Of a stretch of DNA of 64,000 nt, positions 10,490 through 19,799 are shown one piece after another. Position numbers and translations under genes: made by a program. The notes under the pieces were generated by a model. That model saw only the letters and a list, made by a program, of their open reading frames with translations, had not been told where the DNA came from and made no database searches. The DNA lies in the NCBI RefSeq assembly GCF_002099425.1, contig NW_018344059.1, positions 8,491,501 to 8,555,500 on the forward strand. Reading direction: 5' to 3'. Each line of letters opens with the position of its first letter. The first letter of the stretch is position 1. This stretch comes from Phascolarctos cinereus. Lineage: Eukaryota > Chordata > Mammalia > Diprotodontia > Phascolarctidae.

Positions 10490-10975
10490 ACCTGAACTCT
10501 GGTAGCCTCCTAATTATTCTCTCCAACCTGCCCCCTCCCTCCTTCCTTCTCCAATCTATCTTCCATGCATCTGCCAAGACAATCTTCCTAAAACACAGGT
10601 TTGACCTTGTCAGTCCACTCCTCAAGAAATTTCAGGGGCTCCCTCTTGCCTTTAGACTATTATTCCCCTTCCTCCTCTCTATGTTCACAACATACTGGAC
10701 TACTTGCCATGCCCTGAACTCAACATTTTGTCTTCTATCCCTGCATCTCCATAGGATGTTTGCCCGGAAACCACTCCTTTCTCATCTCACCTCTTACATT
10801 CTTTATCTTCCTTCATGGCTTAGCTATTTTCTATGTGAGTTCTTTTATCATCTCCCTAGTTTTCAGCGTTTTCTCCAGCATCAAATTGTCTTATACTTAC
10901 TCATCTGTTTGCATGTTGTATACCTCAGAAGACTATAAGCTCTTGGAGGATAACATTGGGTTTAGCTTGGGTTTT
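10490..10975 (+). mobile_element. L2 3' end, forward
   Basis: CCATGCATCTGCCAAGACAATC, the CTTGTCAGTCCACTCCTC block, TCAGGGGCTCCCTCTTGCC, TGGACTACTTGCCATGCCC and finally AGACTATAAGCTCTTGGAGG. The order is that of L2 from distal ORF2 to 3' UTR. Overlapping open frames of about 85 codons are inside the decayed element. Confidence 0.85.
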
Positions 10976-11003
10976 TTGTCTTTGTATATAAATGTATATG
11001 TAG

Positions 11004-11230
11004 GGGGGGCAACTAGGTAGTATAGTGGATAGACTGTTGGAAGACTTGAGTTCAAATCTGACCTCAGGCATTTACTAGCTATGTGACCCTGGCAAGTCAC
11101 TTAAATTAGTTTGCCTTAATTTCCATATCTGTAAAATAGTAACAAGAAGAACAGTTGCCTCTCAGGGTAATTGTGAAGATCAAATAAGAAACATTTGTAA
11201 AGCACACACCTAATAGGTGCTATATAATGG
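11004..11230 (+). mobile_element. CORE-SINE, forward, feeding a triplet array
   Basis: GGGGCAACTAGGTAGTATAGTGG head, GAGTTCAAATCTGACCTCAGG B-box, GTGACCCTGGCAAGTCACTT, ATCTGTAAAATAGTAACAAG core, then AAAGCACACACCTAATAGGTGC and TATATAATGGTAGTAATAATGG, where the natural tail triplets grade into the long TAG/CAG array. Confidence 0.88.
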
Positions 11231-11240
11231 TAGTAATAAT

Positions 11241-11316
11241 GGTAGTTGTAGTAGTAGTAGCAGTAGTAGTAGCAGTAGTAGCAACAGCAGCAGCAGCAGT
11301 AGTAGTAGTAGTAGTG

Positions 11317-11365
<49 letters not shown>

Positions 11366-11408
11366 CAGCAGCAGCAGCAGCAGTAGTAGCAGTAGTAGCA
11401 GCAGCAGC

Positions 11409-11448
<40 letters not shown>

Positions 11449-11555
11449 GCAACAGCAGCAGTAGTAGTAGCAGTAGTAGCAACAGCAGCAGCAGCAGTAC
11501 TGGTAGTAGCAGCAGCAGCAGCAGCAGCAGTAGTGGTGGTGGTAGTAGTAGTAGT

Positions 11556-11590
<35 letters not shown>

Positions 11591-11630
11591 CCGTAGTAGC
11601 AGCAGCAGCAGCAGTAGTAGTAGCCGTAGT

Positions 11631-11675
<45 letters not shown>

Positions 11676-11687
11676 GGCAGTAGTAGC
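11241..11687. repeat. (TAG/CAG)n triplet array, ~450 bp
   Basis: Continuous mixture of AGT and AGC triplets with rare GGT, AAC, CTG or CCG interruptions. It contains several pure CAG runs (longest about 11 units near 11627-11664). With no stops in several frames, it yields artificial poly-Ser, Val/Ala and poly-Leu frames of about 160-170 codons, which are not genes. The array directly continues the tail of the SINE at 11004-11230. Confidence 0.97.
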
Positions 11688-12014
11688 ATGTGCTTCATAA
11701 ATGTTAGTTCAGTTGTTCAAAATACTTGTTGAGAAGTTGAAGCTAGAATCCAGTTGTTCCCAAATGAGGCAATACTTCCAAAAGCTATTCTTTCTGACAT
11801 CCTCAGCCTCAAGGGCAATACATGTTTTTTATTGTTCTTCATATTCCCTTCAGTACCTAAAATTGTCCCTCGCATATTATAGGTGCTCAATCAGTATTTG
11901 CAGACTGATAAGTCAAGGCTGTATTTCTATTCTTTGGGGATAAATAAGGGTAAAACTGGGATCAAGGAGGAGGTTTATAGGGAGACAAATTTCATCCGAA
12001 GAAAGAACTGATAA
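11688..12014. other. No clear feature
   Basis: Unassigned except for a weak L2-like ending (ATTATAGGTGCTCAATCAGTATTTG near 11876-11900), too short to call firmly. Confidence 0.4.
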
Positions 12015-12268
12015 ATAGAAGTATGTATAGAATGATTTTTACTTATGTATATGTTTATGTTTAATGGTAGACATCCCTAGGATGAGGGGGTTTGGGGAGA
12101 AAAAAACAAAGTTACATGATAATTTTATTATATATTTAAAAGGAGCAAGTTGTATGCAATAGATTTGCAGTTTAATGTGTAGTCATCTTTTTTTTTTATT
12201 CTACTGTGTTATGGAAATGTTTGCTTTATTTCTTAAATTAAAAATAAAATAAAACAAAATAAGGAAGG
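12015..12268 (+). mobile_element. L1 3' end (second 3'-UTR type), forward
   Basis: Forward equivalent of the 7.7-kb element: GTATAGAATGATTTTTACTTATG, TAGACATCCCTAGGATGAGG, AGGAGCAAGTTGTATGCAATAG, GATTTGCAGTTTAATGTG, ending in AAATTAAAAATAAAATAAAAC. 5'-truncated at about 250 bp. Confidence 0.82.
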
Positions 12269-12344
12269 ATACCATTACCAATAAAGTTTTTCAACAACAA
12301 CGATAATAATACCTAACATTAAAAGGTTGCCATGGAAGACAGTG

Positions 12345-12695
12345 AGCTTGTTCAAGTAAAAGCTTGGTGACCACTGGGTATGCTGAGTAGGGAGATGATA
12401 TGGTCATACTTAAACTCTGGGAAAATCATATTGGCAGCAATGTGGAGAATAGATTGAGAGAAGAGACTTGGATTGGGATCAATCTGAAGATTATTGCAAT
12501 GATCCAAATAAAAGGTGATGAGGGGCTGAATTAAGGTGTTGACTACATAAGCAGAGAGGAGACATATGAAAGATATTACAGAAATAAAAATTATAAGATT
12601 TGACAACTGATTAGATGAATGGGGTAAGGAGGCCAGGACGATCTTGAGGTTGTAAACCTGGGTGAGTAGAAGGAAGGTAGTGCCCTGAACAAAAA
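12345..12695 (-). mobile_element. L2, reverse (distal part of an interrupted copy)
   Basis: GATATGGTCATACTTAAACTC, TTGCAATGATCCAAATAAAAGG, GATGAGGGGCTGAATTAAGG, GGTAGTGCCCTGAACAAAAATG: the reversed L2 ORF2/3' junction. The matching continuation resumes at about 13262, with about 560 bp of other sequence in between. Confidence 0.8.
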
Positions 12696-12699
12696 TGTA

Positions 12700-13261
12700 G
12701 TCAATTCTGCTATATTGCCTGTTCTGAAAATTTGAATGTATTCCAATGCTTTAGGGAAAATTTGAACACAAAGAGAATTTTGTTTGCTTATGTGTGATTT
12801 CATCTACAACAAACAGCAAGAGAACTCAGAAAAGTGCAGCATGCCGCTCCAGGTCACAAGCTGTAAACCTTTCAAGACCTACTTCTACAAGCAAACCTCA
12901 GATTTGCCATATTTGTTGTATATCTTGAGGTGCAAGAGGAGCTGTGGGTTGAGGAGAGATACTCCTACCCCTACCTTCCACCACAGCAGAGGTCCCACCA
13001 TGAGCCCACCATAGCCTCCCTCTCACTTGGCAGCAATATGATTTTGCCAGCCTGGATACTTTGAGAACCAGGGCACAGACAGGCAGTCTGAGGCCACAGG
13101 CATTGCTGCTAGCTTTTGTAGTATATATTTCTTGATAGTTTCATGTGTATAAAACTGTGCTACTATTTTTATTAAGTTCCAATTTTTTTAATGTTGTTGA
13201 TAAAATTTTTAGTGTTGTGCGCCTCACTCCATTTTCCCCTGTGGTTTTTGTTGTGTGATTT
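12700..13261. other. Unidentified 0.56-kb block inside an L2
   Basis: Splits an L2 copy whose two sides match neighbouring parts of that element. It has a T/A-rich 3' third with GATAAAATTTTTAG. One forward frame (12784-13014, 76 codons) and one reverse frame (12591-12803) cross it, but I recognise no domain. I could not define terminal repeats or a target duplication. It might be a processed pseudogene, an old transposon, or an older locus flanked by two L2 pieces. Confidence 0.5.
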
Positions 13262-13520
13262 TACACAGCTCAATGATTTTTATGAGTCCATATTCGATGA
13301 GAAACAGGTTTGGAAAGAAAGGTAATGAGTTCTGTTTTGGACATGTTAAGTATGAGATGCCTACAGGTATCCAGCTTGGTAATGAAGAACTGAAGCTTGA
13401 CAGAGAGGTTAAGGCAGGATATAGAGATCTGGAATAATGATAAATGGGGTGAGGAGTCCAGAATGATACTTCACAAGTAGTCATCAACCTAGAAATGATA
13501 GTTAAATCCGTGCAAACTGT
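13262..13520 (-). mobile_element. L2, reverse (proximal part)
   Basis: AAAGGTAATGAGTTCTGTTTTGG, ACATGTTAAGTATGAGATGCC, TACAGGTATCCAGCTTGG and CAACCTAGAAATGATAG. The reversed sequence is the L2 region that encodes the 'caaactcaacatgtccaaaac' segment upstream of the 3' UTR. Confidence 0.8.
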
Positions 13521-13561
13521 TGCAGTCTCCAAAGAAGACAGAAAGCCTTGGGGACAGCAGT

Positions 13562-13790
13562 GGAAATAACATAGAATATGAAGCCAGAAAATTTAGGTTC
13601 AAATGTCAGATGCTTACTAGGTGTTTGACCTTAAAAAACTTATTCCATCTCTCTGAACCTGACTTTCCTCATCTGCCAAGTGGGGATAGTAATATTTGCA
13701 TTAGCTATCTGACAGGTATGTGCACCAAATAAAATGATGCATGGAAAATATTTTGCAAACTTTGAAGACCTATGTAAATTAAAATTTTTA
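13562..13790 (+). mobile_element. MIR, forward
   Basis: TTTAGGTTCAAATGTCAGATGC, TTTGACCTTAAAAAACTTATTCC, CTTTCCTCATCTGCCAAGTGGGG and TATTTTGCAAACTTTGAAGACC. Near full length and moderately diverged. Confidence 0.8.
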
Positions 13791-13905
13791 ATTTTATTAT
13801 AACAAAGACAGCACAGTCTAGCCAAATGTTTCAGGAGATGATACTGTACTCACCTCTCTACAAGGCTATGCTTAATCCCAAAAGCAGAATGTTAAAAAAA
13901 AAAAA

Positions 13906-13906
<1 letters not shown>

Positions 13907-13953
<47 letters not shown>
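13907..13953. repeat. (CA)n microsatellite
   Basis: About 23 uninterrupted CA units after an A-run, a likely length polymorphism. Confidence 0.97.
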
Positions 13954-13956
<3 letters not shown>

Positions 13957-14019
13957 ATGTTGGGACTACATGTTCATATGTAAAGAGGGAACAATAATTC
14001 TGTTTATACTCTGTGACCT

Positions 14020-14090
14020 TTGACTGGTCACCTTGTCTCAGTTTCAATTTTCTTCTGTATAAAATAAGAAATAATAATGATAACAATAAC
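14020..14090 (+). mobile_element. MIR core fragment, forward
   Basis: ACTGGTCACCTTGTCTCAG, TTTTCTTCTGTATAAAATAAG and ATAATAATGATAAC: decayed forward MIR core. Confidence 0.5.
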
Positions 14091-14094
14091 TTAC

Positions 14095-14278
14095 ATTTAT
14101 GTGTGTTATATATGTTACTTCAAGAATTAGATGACTTTCCAACAAATAATCTTGTGAGTCAGGCAGTACAAGTAGAATTATGCCTATTTCACAAAAGAAT
14201 TGATTTTCCCAAGGTTACCAAGGTGGCAAAGAAAGGATTTGAACTCATGTTCCCTGAATCTAAATCCAGCGTTTTGGT
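14095..14278 (-). mobile_element. MIR, reverse
   Basis: TTGTGAGTCAGGCAGTACAAG, a TTCACAAAAGAATTGATTTTCCC block, AAGGTTACCAAGGTGGCAAAG and GGATTTGAACTCATGTTCCC: reversed MIR from tail to B-box. Confidence 0.72.
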
Positions 14279-14396
14279 GGTTATTGTTTTTTAGCCATAA
14301 TTCATAACATTAGGCCTTCCCTAATAGGATTGTTGTACTGCAAAGACCAAATGAGATCACGTAAAAAGAAGTGATTCATAAATCATTAAGCACTAG

Positions 14397-14665
14397 GTGG
14401 GAGGCAGCCTAGCACAGTGGATAAGGGCTTGTCTCGGATTGAAGTCCTATCCCTTACTCAGAGATGGTTCAATAGCTAGAGGCAAGTCACTTACTCTCTC
14501 AGTGTCCCACACAACTCTCTCTAAGGCTCTAAACTGCAGAACAGATCTATATGGGGAGGAGACTTCTTACTGACAACTTCCTACACAGATGGAAACACAG
14601 ATGAAGACCCCCTTCCCGTCATATATAAGAAAGGTGCTATGTAAATATAAAATAGTATTCATCTA
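14397..14665 (+). mobile_element. Variant tRNA-type SINE, forward
   Basis: GGCAGCCTAGCACAGTGGATAAGG head and an AGAGGCAAGTCACTTACTCTC block, then CAGATGGAAACACAGATG and AAGAAAGGTGCTATGTAAATAT at the end. Between head and end it departs from both main SINE types, so it may be a separate marsupial subfamily. Confidence 0.65.
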
Positions 14666-14719
14666 TCTACACTACATCCATGGATAGAAATGTAAATTCC
14701 AGGTCAGCACAATGGATTT

Positions 14720-15133
14720 CACTTTTAACCCACTTCATACCCTAGGCAGCAGCCTTTATTTCCAATGCTCCCAAATACTTTAGCTTGATCTTATTCAAAA
14801 ACTTTCTCTACCTATGTATCTCCAAGGCTTAGAGCATATACCATCTTCCCACCCCCAAGACACTTTCCCTAGTTTTTAAAGCACTCCTCCAGTCTTGTCC
14901 ACACCCCTTCATCCAGAAAGTGATACCTTTCTATCTGAACTCATATATTATTTAGTATCTGGACCACTCATGTGACTTTCATCATATTCAGGCGCATATC
15001 CTTAGATATTTAAGTCCCTGTCTTATCTCCCCTATTAGAATGTACTTTCTGGAAGCAAGCATTGCATTGTGTTCACCTTTGTACTCCCCACGGTGCCTTG
15101 TATAGGAGCTTAGACATACTAGGCACTCAGTAG
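14720..15133 (+). mobile_element. L2 3' end, forward
   Basis: CCAGAAAGTGATACCTTTC, a TATTTAGTATCTGGACCACTC block, CCTATTAGAATGTACTTTCTGG, TTTGTACTCCCCACGGTGCC and ACATACTAGGCACTCAGTAGG. The L2 terminus abuts the unclassified repeat that follows. Confidence 0.8.
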
Positions 15134-15990
15134 GTTGTGTCTGTCCTTCGTTCTTGAAGAGGACCATGACATCAGGGAGATGATGGCACGACTTTGTGAA
15201 AAATGATTTCTCTTGGTAATCCGTATCTTGGAGACTCAGAGTATCACCCTGCCAGCCTTCTGTCCAAAGCTGTTCAGCACATCTCTGATGATGAGATTGC
15301 ACTGAATCTTCTTATCTTTGTCAAACTCCAATCTGGGCCTGAATTGATTTTATCCTACTCAAGTTTGGGTGGAGACAGACTCCCAAGACTGGGGGTGGTA
15401 TTTCCTTTGATGGCTGTCAATATTGGCCCCTGTGGACTAAGTGATCTAAACCATGTACTCAAGAACTCATTTTAATACGACCCGCCTCCTGGTATGTGGA
15501 TCAATCACAGTTGACTGGCATCCCTTGGGAACACCTACACTTCGAAGGGCATATAAGGTTGTACCCCCAAAATCCCAAATCAAGCCAGTTCTGAACTGGC
15601 CCCCTTAGGGGGGGCCTAATTTTGGACTGAACTCCCATGCAATGCATGTCAAGCCAGCTTGAGAGAAATTAGACCACGTTCACAAGCATCCAATTTCATG
15701 TCTCTTTCTTAGAATAAATAAATCGGGGTTCACAACTTGCAACTGACTTGGATTTGAGTGAGGGAGGGCTATGCAAAGACACCAGCCTCACTTTCTGCTC
15801 AAACTGGGAGGGCATTACCTTCAGGGTTTCTGGCCAAAAGAGAAACAGTTACTGTTTACATTCACTCTGAGCCAGGAGAGCCCAAAAAATAACCATCAAG
15901 TGGTACTTGGGCAGGGACTTATTGTTGTCCAGTCTATAAGCTCCAGAGTGAATTGGGTTTTAGGCTTGGTCTTTGGAAAGAAATCTAGCC
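15134..15990 (+). mobile_element. Unclassified interspersed repeat, split by an LTR
   Basis: Left part 15134-15194 (GTCCTTCGTTCTTGAAGAGG, CCATGACATCAGGGAGATG); right part 15739-15990 (GACTTGGATTTGAGTGAGGG, CACCAGCCTCACTTTCTGC, AGTTACTGTTTACATTCACTC, AAGAAATCTAGCCAGTAAACTCC). The left and early right blocks match a second copy at 31858-32040 in the same order without the gap. I remember the family as recurrent in marsupials but cannot name it. No coding frame is evident. Confidence 0.75.
15191..15738. mobile_element. Solo LTR, 540 bp, with 4-bp target duplication
   Basis: A retroviral fossil: an LTR of 540 bp (15195-15734) starting TGTGAA and ending TTCACA, flanked by a perfect ACTT duplication at 15191-15194 and 15735-15738. 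A CATATAAGG promoter-like word lies near 15550 and an AATAAATAAA poly(A) signal near 15714, suggesting forward orientation. A 4-bp duplication is usual for class I (gamma-type) elements. No internal retroviral genes remain, as expected after recombination between two LTRs. Intact short ends suggest a younger age than the ERVL fossil at 42-45 kb. Confidence 0.85.
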
Positions 15991-15994
15991 AGTA

Positions 15995-16125
15995 AACTCC
16001 AGAGAGGAGAAGGAGAAGGAGAAGGAGCGGGAAAGGGAGAAGGAGAAGGAGAGGGTGAGGGAGAGGGAGATGGGACAATGAGCTAAGGCACTCAGTAAAT
16101 GAATGAATGAATGAATGAATGACAC
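15995..16125. repeat. GGAGAA-rich purine tract and (ATGA)n
   Basis: An AGAAGG/GAGGGA purine tract to about 16070, then a TGAATGAATGAATGAATG run at 16098-16121 resembling an L2 terminus. Confidence 0.9.
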
Positions 16126-16287
16126 AGTCATAGAGCCTCGTGGATGCAATCATGAATTAAAAAAAAAATTCAATGAACTAGAAACCTACTCTATTACCTA
16201 TTTCCTCAATTTCATAAATAATACCTTAAGTTTAGGTATAGTGTTTTTTGATACATACATCTCTAGACTTTTAAGTCTATTATTCCT

Positions 16288-16955
16288 GTGGACAATTATT
16301 CACCTCACCTGCACCCCCACCTCATCTATGCCTTTTGAAATCCTGCCCATCCCTCAAGACTCAGCCCAAATTGCACTTCTTCCATGAAGTCTATGACTCA
16401 TAGGATCATAGGATTTAGCACTAGAAAGGAAAGGTTATCTGATCTAACACCCTCAATTCACACATAAGGAAATCAAAATCCAAAGAAATGAAATTACTTT
16501 TACAAGGTCAGCACCTTCCATCTCTAAAGCCAGCTCAAATGCTAATGCTTCTGTGATGACTTCCCCAATTCCTGCTAAAACCACCTGCACCCAGAAAGTG
16601 ACATCTTCCTGTCAGAACTATACATTCAAATCTGTCTCATTTAGTGAACTAATCTCCCAAATCCTAGTCATGGCACGTTATACCTTTTTTATACTTTTCT
16701 TATTTTATCCTGCACAGTAGTTATTGTATGTGTATATATGTATATGTACACATACATACATAAAATGTATATGTGTATACATAATGTGTATATATGTATC
16801 TATATGGTAAAATACATGTATATTTATATATATAGTTCATATTTCTTGCTATATTATAATCTCCATAACTTCAAGGAGCATGTATTAATGATTTTTGTAT
16901 GCCCCAGACCTTAACACATAATAGATATTTCATAAGTGATCATTGAATAAATAGT
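16288..16955 (+). mobile_element. L2 3' end, forward, with insertions
   Basis: ATGCCTTTTGAAATCCTGCCC and CCTCAAGACTCAGCCCAAATTGC, an interruption at 16391-16512, then GCTTCTGTGATGACTTCCCC, CACCCAGAAAGTGACATCTTCC, a CAAGGAGCATGTATTAATG block, and an end near AATAGATATTTCATAAGTG. A TATG/TATA-rich run lies at 16733-16835. Confidence 0.8.
16391..16512 (-). mobile_element. MIR3-like SINE inside L2, reverse
   Basis: CATAGGATTTAGCACTAGAAAGG, TTATCTGATCTAACACCC, ACACATAAGGAAATCAAAATCC and AATTACTTTTACAAGGTCA follow the reversed MIR3 tail-to-core order. Confidence 0.65.
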
Positions 16956-16959
16956 ACTG

Positions 16960-17122
16960 TATTTGAAGGCAGAGGTTCTAGATTCAAAACCTGACTCAGA
17001 CTAACTACTTGTGGGTTAGTGGATAGACCTTTGTGGATTCGTTTCCTCATCTGTTAAAATAAGAAATTTGGACTGGATGATCTCCATGGTTCCTACCAAC
17101 TCTAAATCCTACAATTCTATAA
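16960..17122 (+). mobile_element. MIR3-like SINE, forward
   Basis: GGTTCTAGATTCAAAACCTGAC, GTTTCCTCATCTGTTAAAATAAG, GGACTGGATGATCTCCATGG and CAACTCTAAATCCTACAATTC: core plus MIR3 tail. Confidence 0.8.
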
Positions 17123-17171
17123 ATAAACAAATATGTTATCTTTTTTTTTTAAATTCTTGGTTTATATTGAT

Positions 17172-18115
17172 GTAAGGGTGGAGATTCCACTCACAAAAGC
17201 CAAGACACCTCAACTGAATTAATCTAACAATCAACGAAGTAAAGGAGACATTAAGGAATTTTTTCTGCAACTTTACCACAATGTATAAATGAGCCCTTAA
17301 TCATTTTGAAAGGATTATAGTGCTTTAACCATTAGATGTAGGCAGATGACACTGCACAGGAATCATCTTGTGATTGACTGAATCAGGCACGTGTGTGGGC
17401 ATATTTATAAAAAGAGCACTCAGCCACTGGAGGACATCAAGTTTAGAAATTCCAGAGCTGAAGTCGGTTCCTGAAAAGGAATTGCTCTTAGAGGAAAGAG
17501 AGAATGTTTCTTTTTCTTCTCCCTCCTCTCCCACTGACCTGGTCATTGAAAAGCTTGGCCCAGAAGCAGACAGTGAAACTAGTTGGGATCAGAGTAACTA
17601 GACCCACTGGAAATAACACATCCAACCAGATTGATGCACTGAGGAAAGACAAATGAAAAATCACAGTTGCCTGAGGAGAAAGGAAACTTAAGGAACGTGA
17701 CTTCTTTCACCAGGAAAGAATGTCAGATATGGACTGAAAAAAGGATCTGGTCTTGTCAATTGGCCTTTTGCCATGCACATTCTGCATATGTGGCTCAATG
17801 CCACTGGACTCTAAGCTTGAGCTCACTCTTCCCGTTGTCTTATGCGTATTTTTGGAAGAGTGTACCCTAGATTTTTTTATTGGGGGAGGGGAGAAAATAT
17901 TTGATATAATATAGAATACATTTAACTTATACTTCTTGTCAAAAAACCTTAGTAAATCCCTTTTCTAAAACTGAATTAAGGCCGTTGTCTAATTTGAATT
18001 GGGAAGCACACAAGGAGGGACTTGCAAGTGATAGTGCTAGAAGCCTAGCTCCTCTGGGCTACCAGTGGGACCCTGAAAGAGAGATAACAGCAGTCCTATG
18101 GGGACCCTCAAACTA
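17172..18115 (+). mobile_element. LTR-like stretch, forward (tentative)
   Basis: An ordered TTTATAAAAAGAGC promoter-like box (17404), a pyrimidine block and a ACCTTAGTAAATCCC signal-like block (17946) give the look of an ERV LTR or MaLR relative. Ends are not certain and no target duplication was found, so unclassified low-copy sequence remains possible. A 75-codon frame at 17374-17601 shows no known domain. Confidence 0.35.
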
Positions 18116-18244
18116 TGCCAATGCATAGTTGGAGTAATAGTTACAGAAAAAAGTGCTACATTTAAATAGCATTCCTTTGCTTGGAGGGTTGCCATGGCTA
18201 AATAATTCAGAACCTAAAGGACAGATAACTGGTGATGAGCCTCA

Positions 18245-18605
18245 CTGTATGTGATGAGGCTGGTGTTCACGAAATAGATGCAACTTGTTGCTTGGGCTAT
18301 GCTCAAAGTCTTCTCTGGAAGAATCCAGAGTCACCTCTACTCTACAATGAGGTGTTAGATTAGGACTTTTGTGATAATAAGAATGAAACCAAAGCCCATT
18401 TTTATAACACCAATATTCTAGTGATATTATATGACTGGAAATCATAGAATACCACAAACTCCAAAGAATAAAAATTGCATGCCAACCAAAGGACAAGAGA
18501 GAACTTTAGGGCAGGTTTGAACAAGCTGTAACATATGTCCAATATTGTCTCATATGCGCATATAAAAAATGGCACAAAACATTGCATCACATATAAGTGA
18601 GTGGG
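18245..18605 (+). mobile_element. RTE-type LINE ORF fragment, forward
   Basis: Matches the 26.3-27.15 kb element around CATTTTTATAACACC, GATATTATATGACTGG, AAATCATAGAATACC and CCAACCAAAGGACAAGAG. That region encodes the C-terminal part of the LINE protein beyond the reverse transcriptase (the 'P-V-M-S-Y-G-x-E-S-W' block). Decayed and 5'-truncated. Confidence 0.7.
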
Positions 18606-18644
18606 TCAATCAAAGAGCAAGAGCTATTTGAGCTGATAATGTCA

Positions 18645-18815
18645 TTCCTATCCCTAGTCCCCAACCTCAGTAAATTCCAATGCTTCCCTTTTATCTCCCA
18701 GATCAAATAGAAAATTCTCTGTTTGGTACTTAAAGTCCTTCATAACATGGCCGCTTTATACCTTGCCAGTCTCTTTACAATTTATCCCATTCCAAACATT
18801 CTAGCTATTTGAGGG
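18645..18815 (+). mobile_element. L2 fragment, forward
   Basis: TAAATTCCAATGCTTCCC, CCCAGATCAAATAGAAAATTC, TTTGGTACTTAAAGTCCTTC and ATAACATGGCCGCTTTATACC are the L2 ORF2 end blocks. Confidence 0.75.
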
Positions 18816-19051
18816 CTAAGAATAGCTTTCATGCTCTACTGGAATCTTTGACATACTGAGAGATGTAGAGGAAGACTATCCCATCCCCACTCCCAAAGAA
18901 TTTATAGAAGGACATGGATAAGAGTTGCATAAAAATATTTGCACCTTTGGAGGGAGAAACCACATCATTGCTTGGTCCCAGAAATTACCTTGTGTTCATT
19001 TTGCATATAAGTACTTACATATGTCCCTGTAGAATGCAAGGTTCATGAGCT

Positions 19052-19052
19052 A

Positions 19053-19105
<53 letters not shown>

Positions 19106-19187
19106 AGAAAGAAAGAGAGAAAGACAGAAAGGAAGGAAGGAAGGAAGGAAGGAAGGAAGGAAGGAAGGAAGGAAGGAAAGAAAGAAA

Positions 19188-19239
<52 letters not shown>

Positions 19240-19346
19240 GAAGGAAAGAAAGGAAGGAAGGAAGGAAGGAAGGAAGGAAGGAAGGAAGGAAGGAAGGAAG
19301 GAAGGAAGGAAGGAAGGAAGGAAGGAAAGAAGGAAGGAAGGAAGGA

Positions 19347-19409
<63 letters not shown>

Positions 19410-19496
19410 GAAGGAAGGAAGGAAGGAAGGAAGGAAGGAAAGAAGGAAGGAAGGAAGAAAGAGAAAGAAAGAGGGAAAGAAAGAAAGAAAAAGAAA
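19052..19496. repeat. (GAAA)n/(GGAA)n purine tract, 445 bp
   Basis: Alternating blocks of AAAG and AAGG tetranucleotides, almost pure purine on this strand. It gives a stop-free reverse frame of 158 codons (FLSF/PSFL type), which is an artefact. Capable of triplex or other non-B structure in principle. Confidence 0.98.
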
Positions 19497-19583
19497 TGTA
19501 TTCTATGATTCTCAGTCATATAGTATTACTAAAAAATATTGGGGTTATAAAGATGGGGTTTGGTTTTACTCTGTTTATCAAGG
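19497..19583 (-). mobile_element. RTE-type LINE fragment, reverse
   Basis: TTCTATGATTCTCAGTCATATAG and GGGGTTATAAAGATGGGG are the reverse complement of the RTE block at about 18390-18460. It sits directly against the purine tract, and a second short GGAAGG tract follows at 19581-19610. Confidence 0.7.
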
Positions 19584-19603
19584 AAGGGAGGGAGGAAGGA
19601 AGG

Positions 19604-19720
19604 AAGGAGGAATTTATCAAGTTCTTACTACATGCCAGGCACTGTGTTAAGCCCTGGGGATACAGTCCCTGTACTCACAAGTTCTAATGCCGAATGCAAA
19701 TACATAAAGGACAACTGGAA
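19604..19720 (-). mobile_element. L2 3' end, reverse
   Basis: AATTTATCAAGTTCTTACTAC, ATGCCAGGCACTGTGTTAAGC, CTGGGGATACAGTCCCTG: the reversed L2 terminus. Confidence 0.85.
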
Positions 19721-19799
19721 AAGAAAGAAAGGTCCCCACATGAGGTTAGTGAGCAGAGACAGGGAAGAGAAGAATTCTGTAGAGTCAAATAAATAATCA

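Noticed and set aside
11210-11732. Open frames of 157-171 codons (poly-Ser, Val/Ala, poly-Leu) on both strands
   Set aside because: They are the translation of a triplet microsatellite without stops in several frames at once; no start context, domain or flanking coding sequence.
19043-19519. 158-codon reverse frame rich in FLSF/PSFL
   Set aside because: Pure product of the GAAA/GGAA tract.
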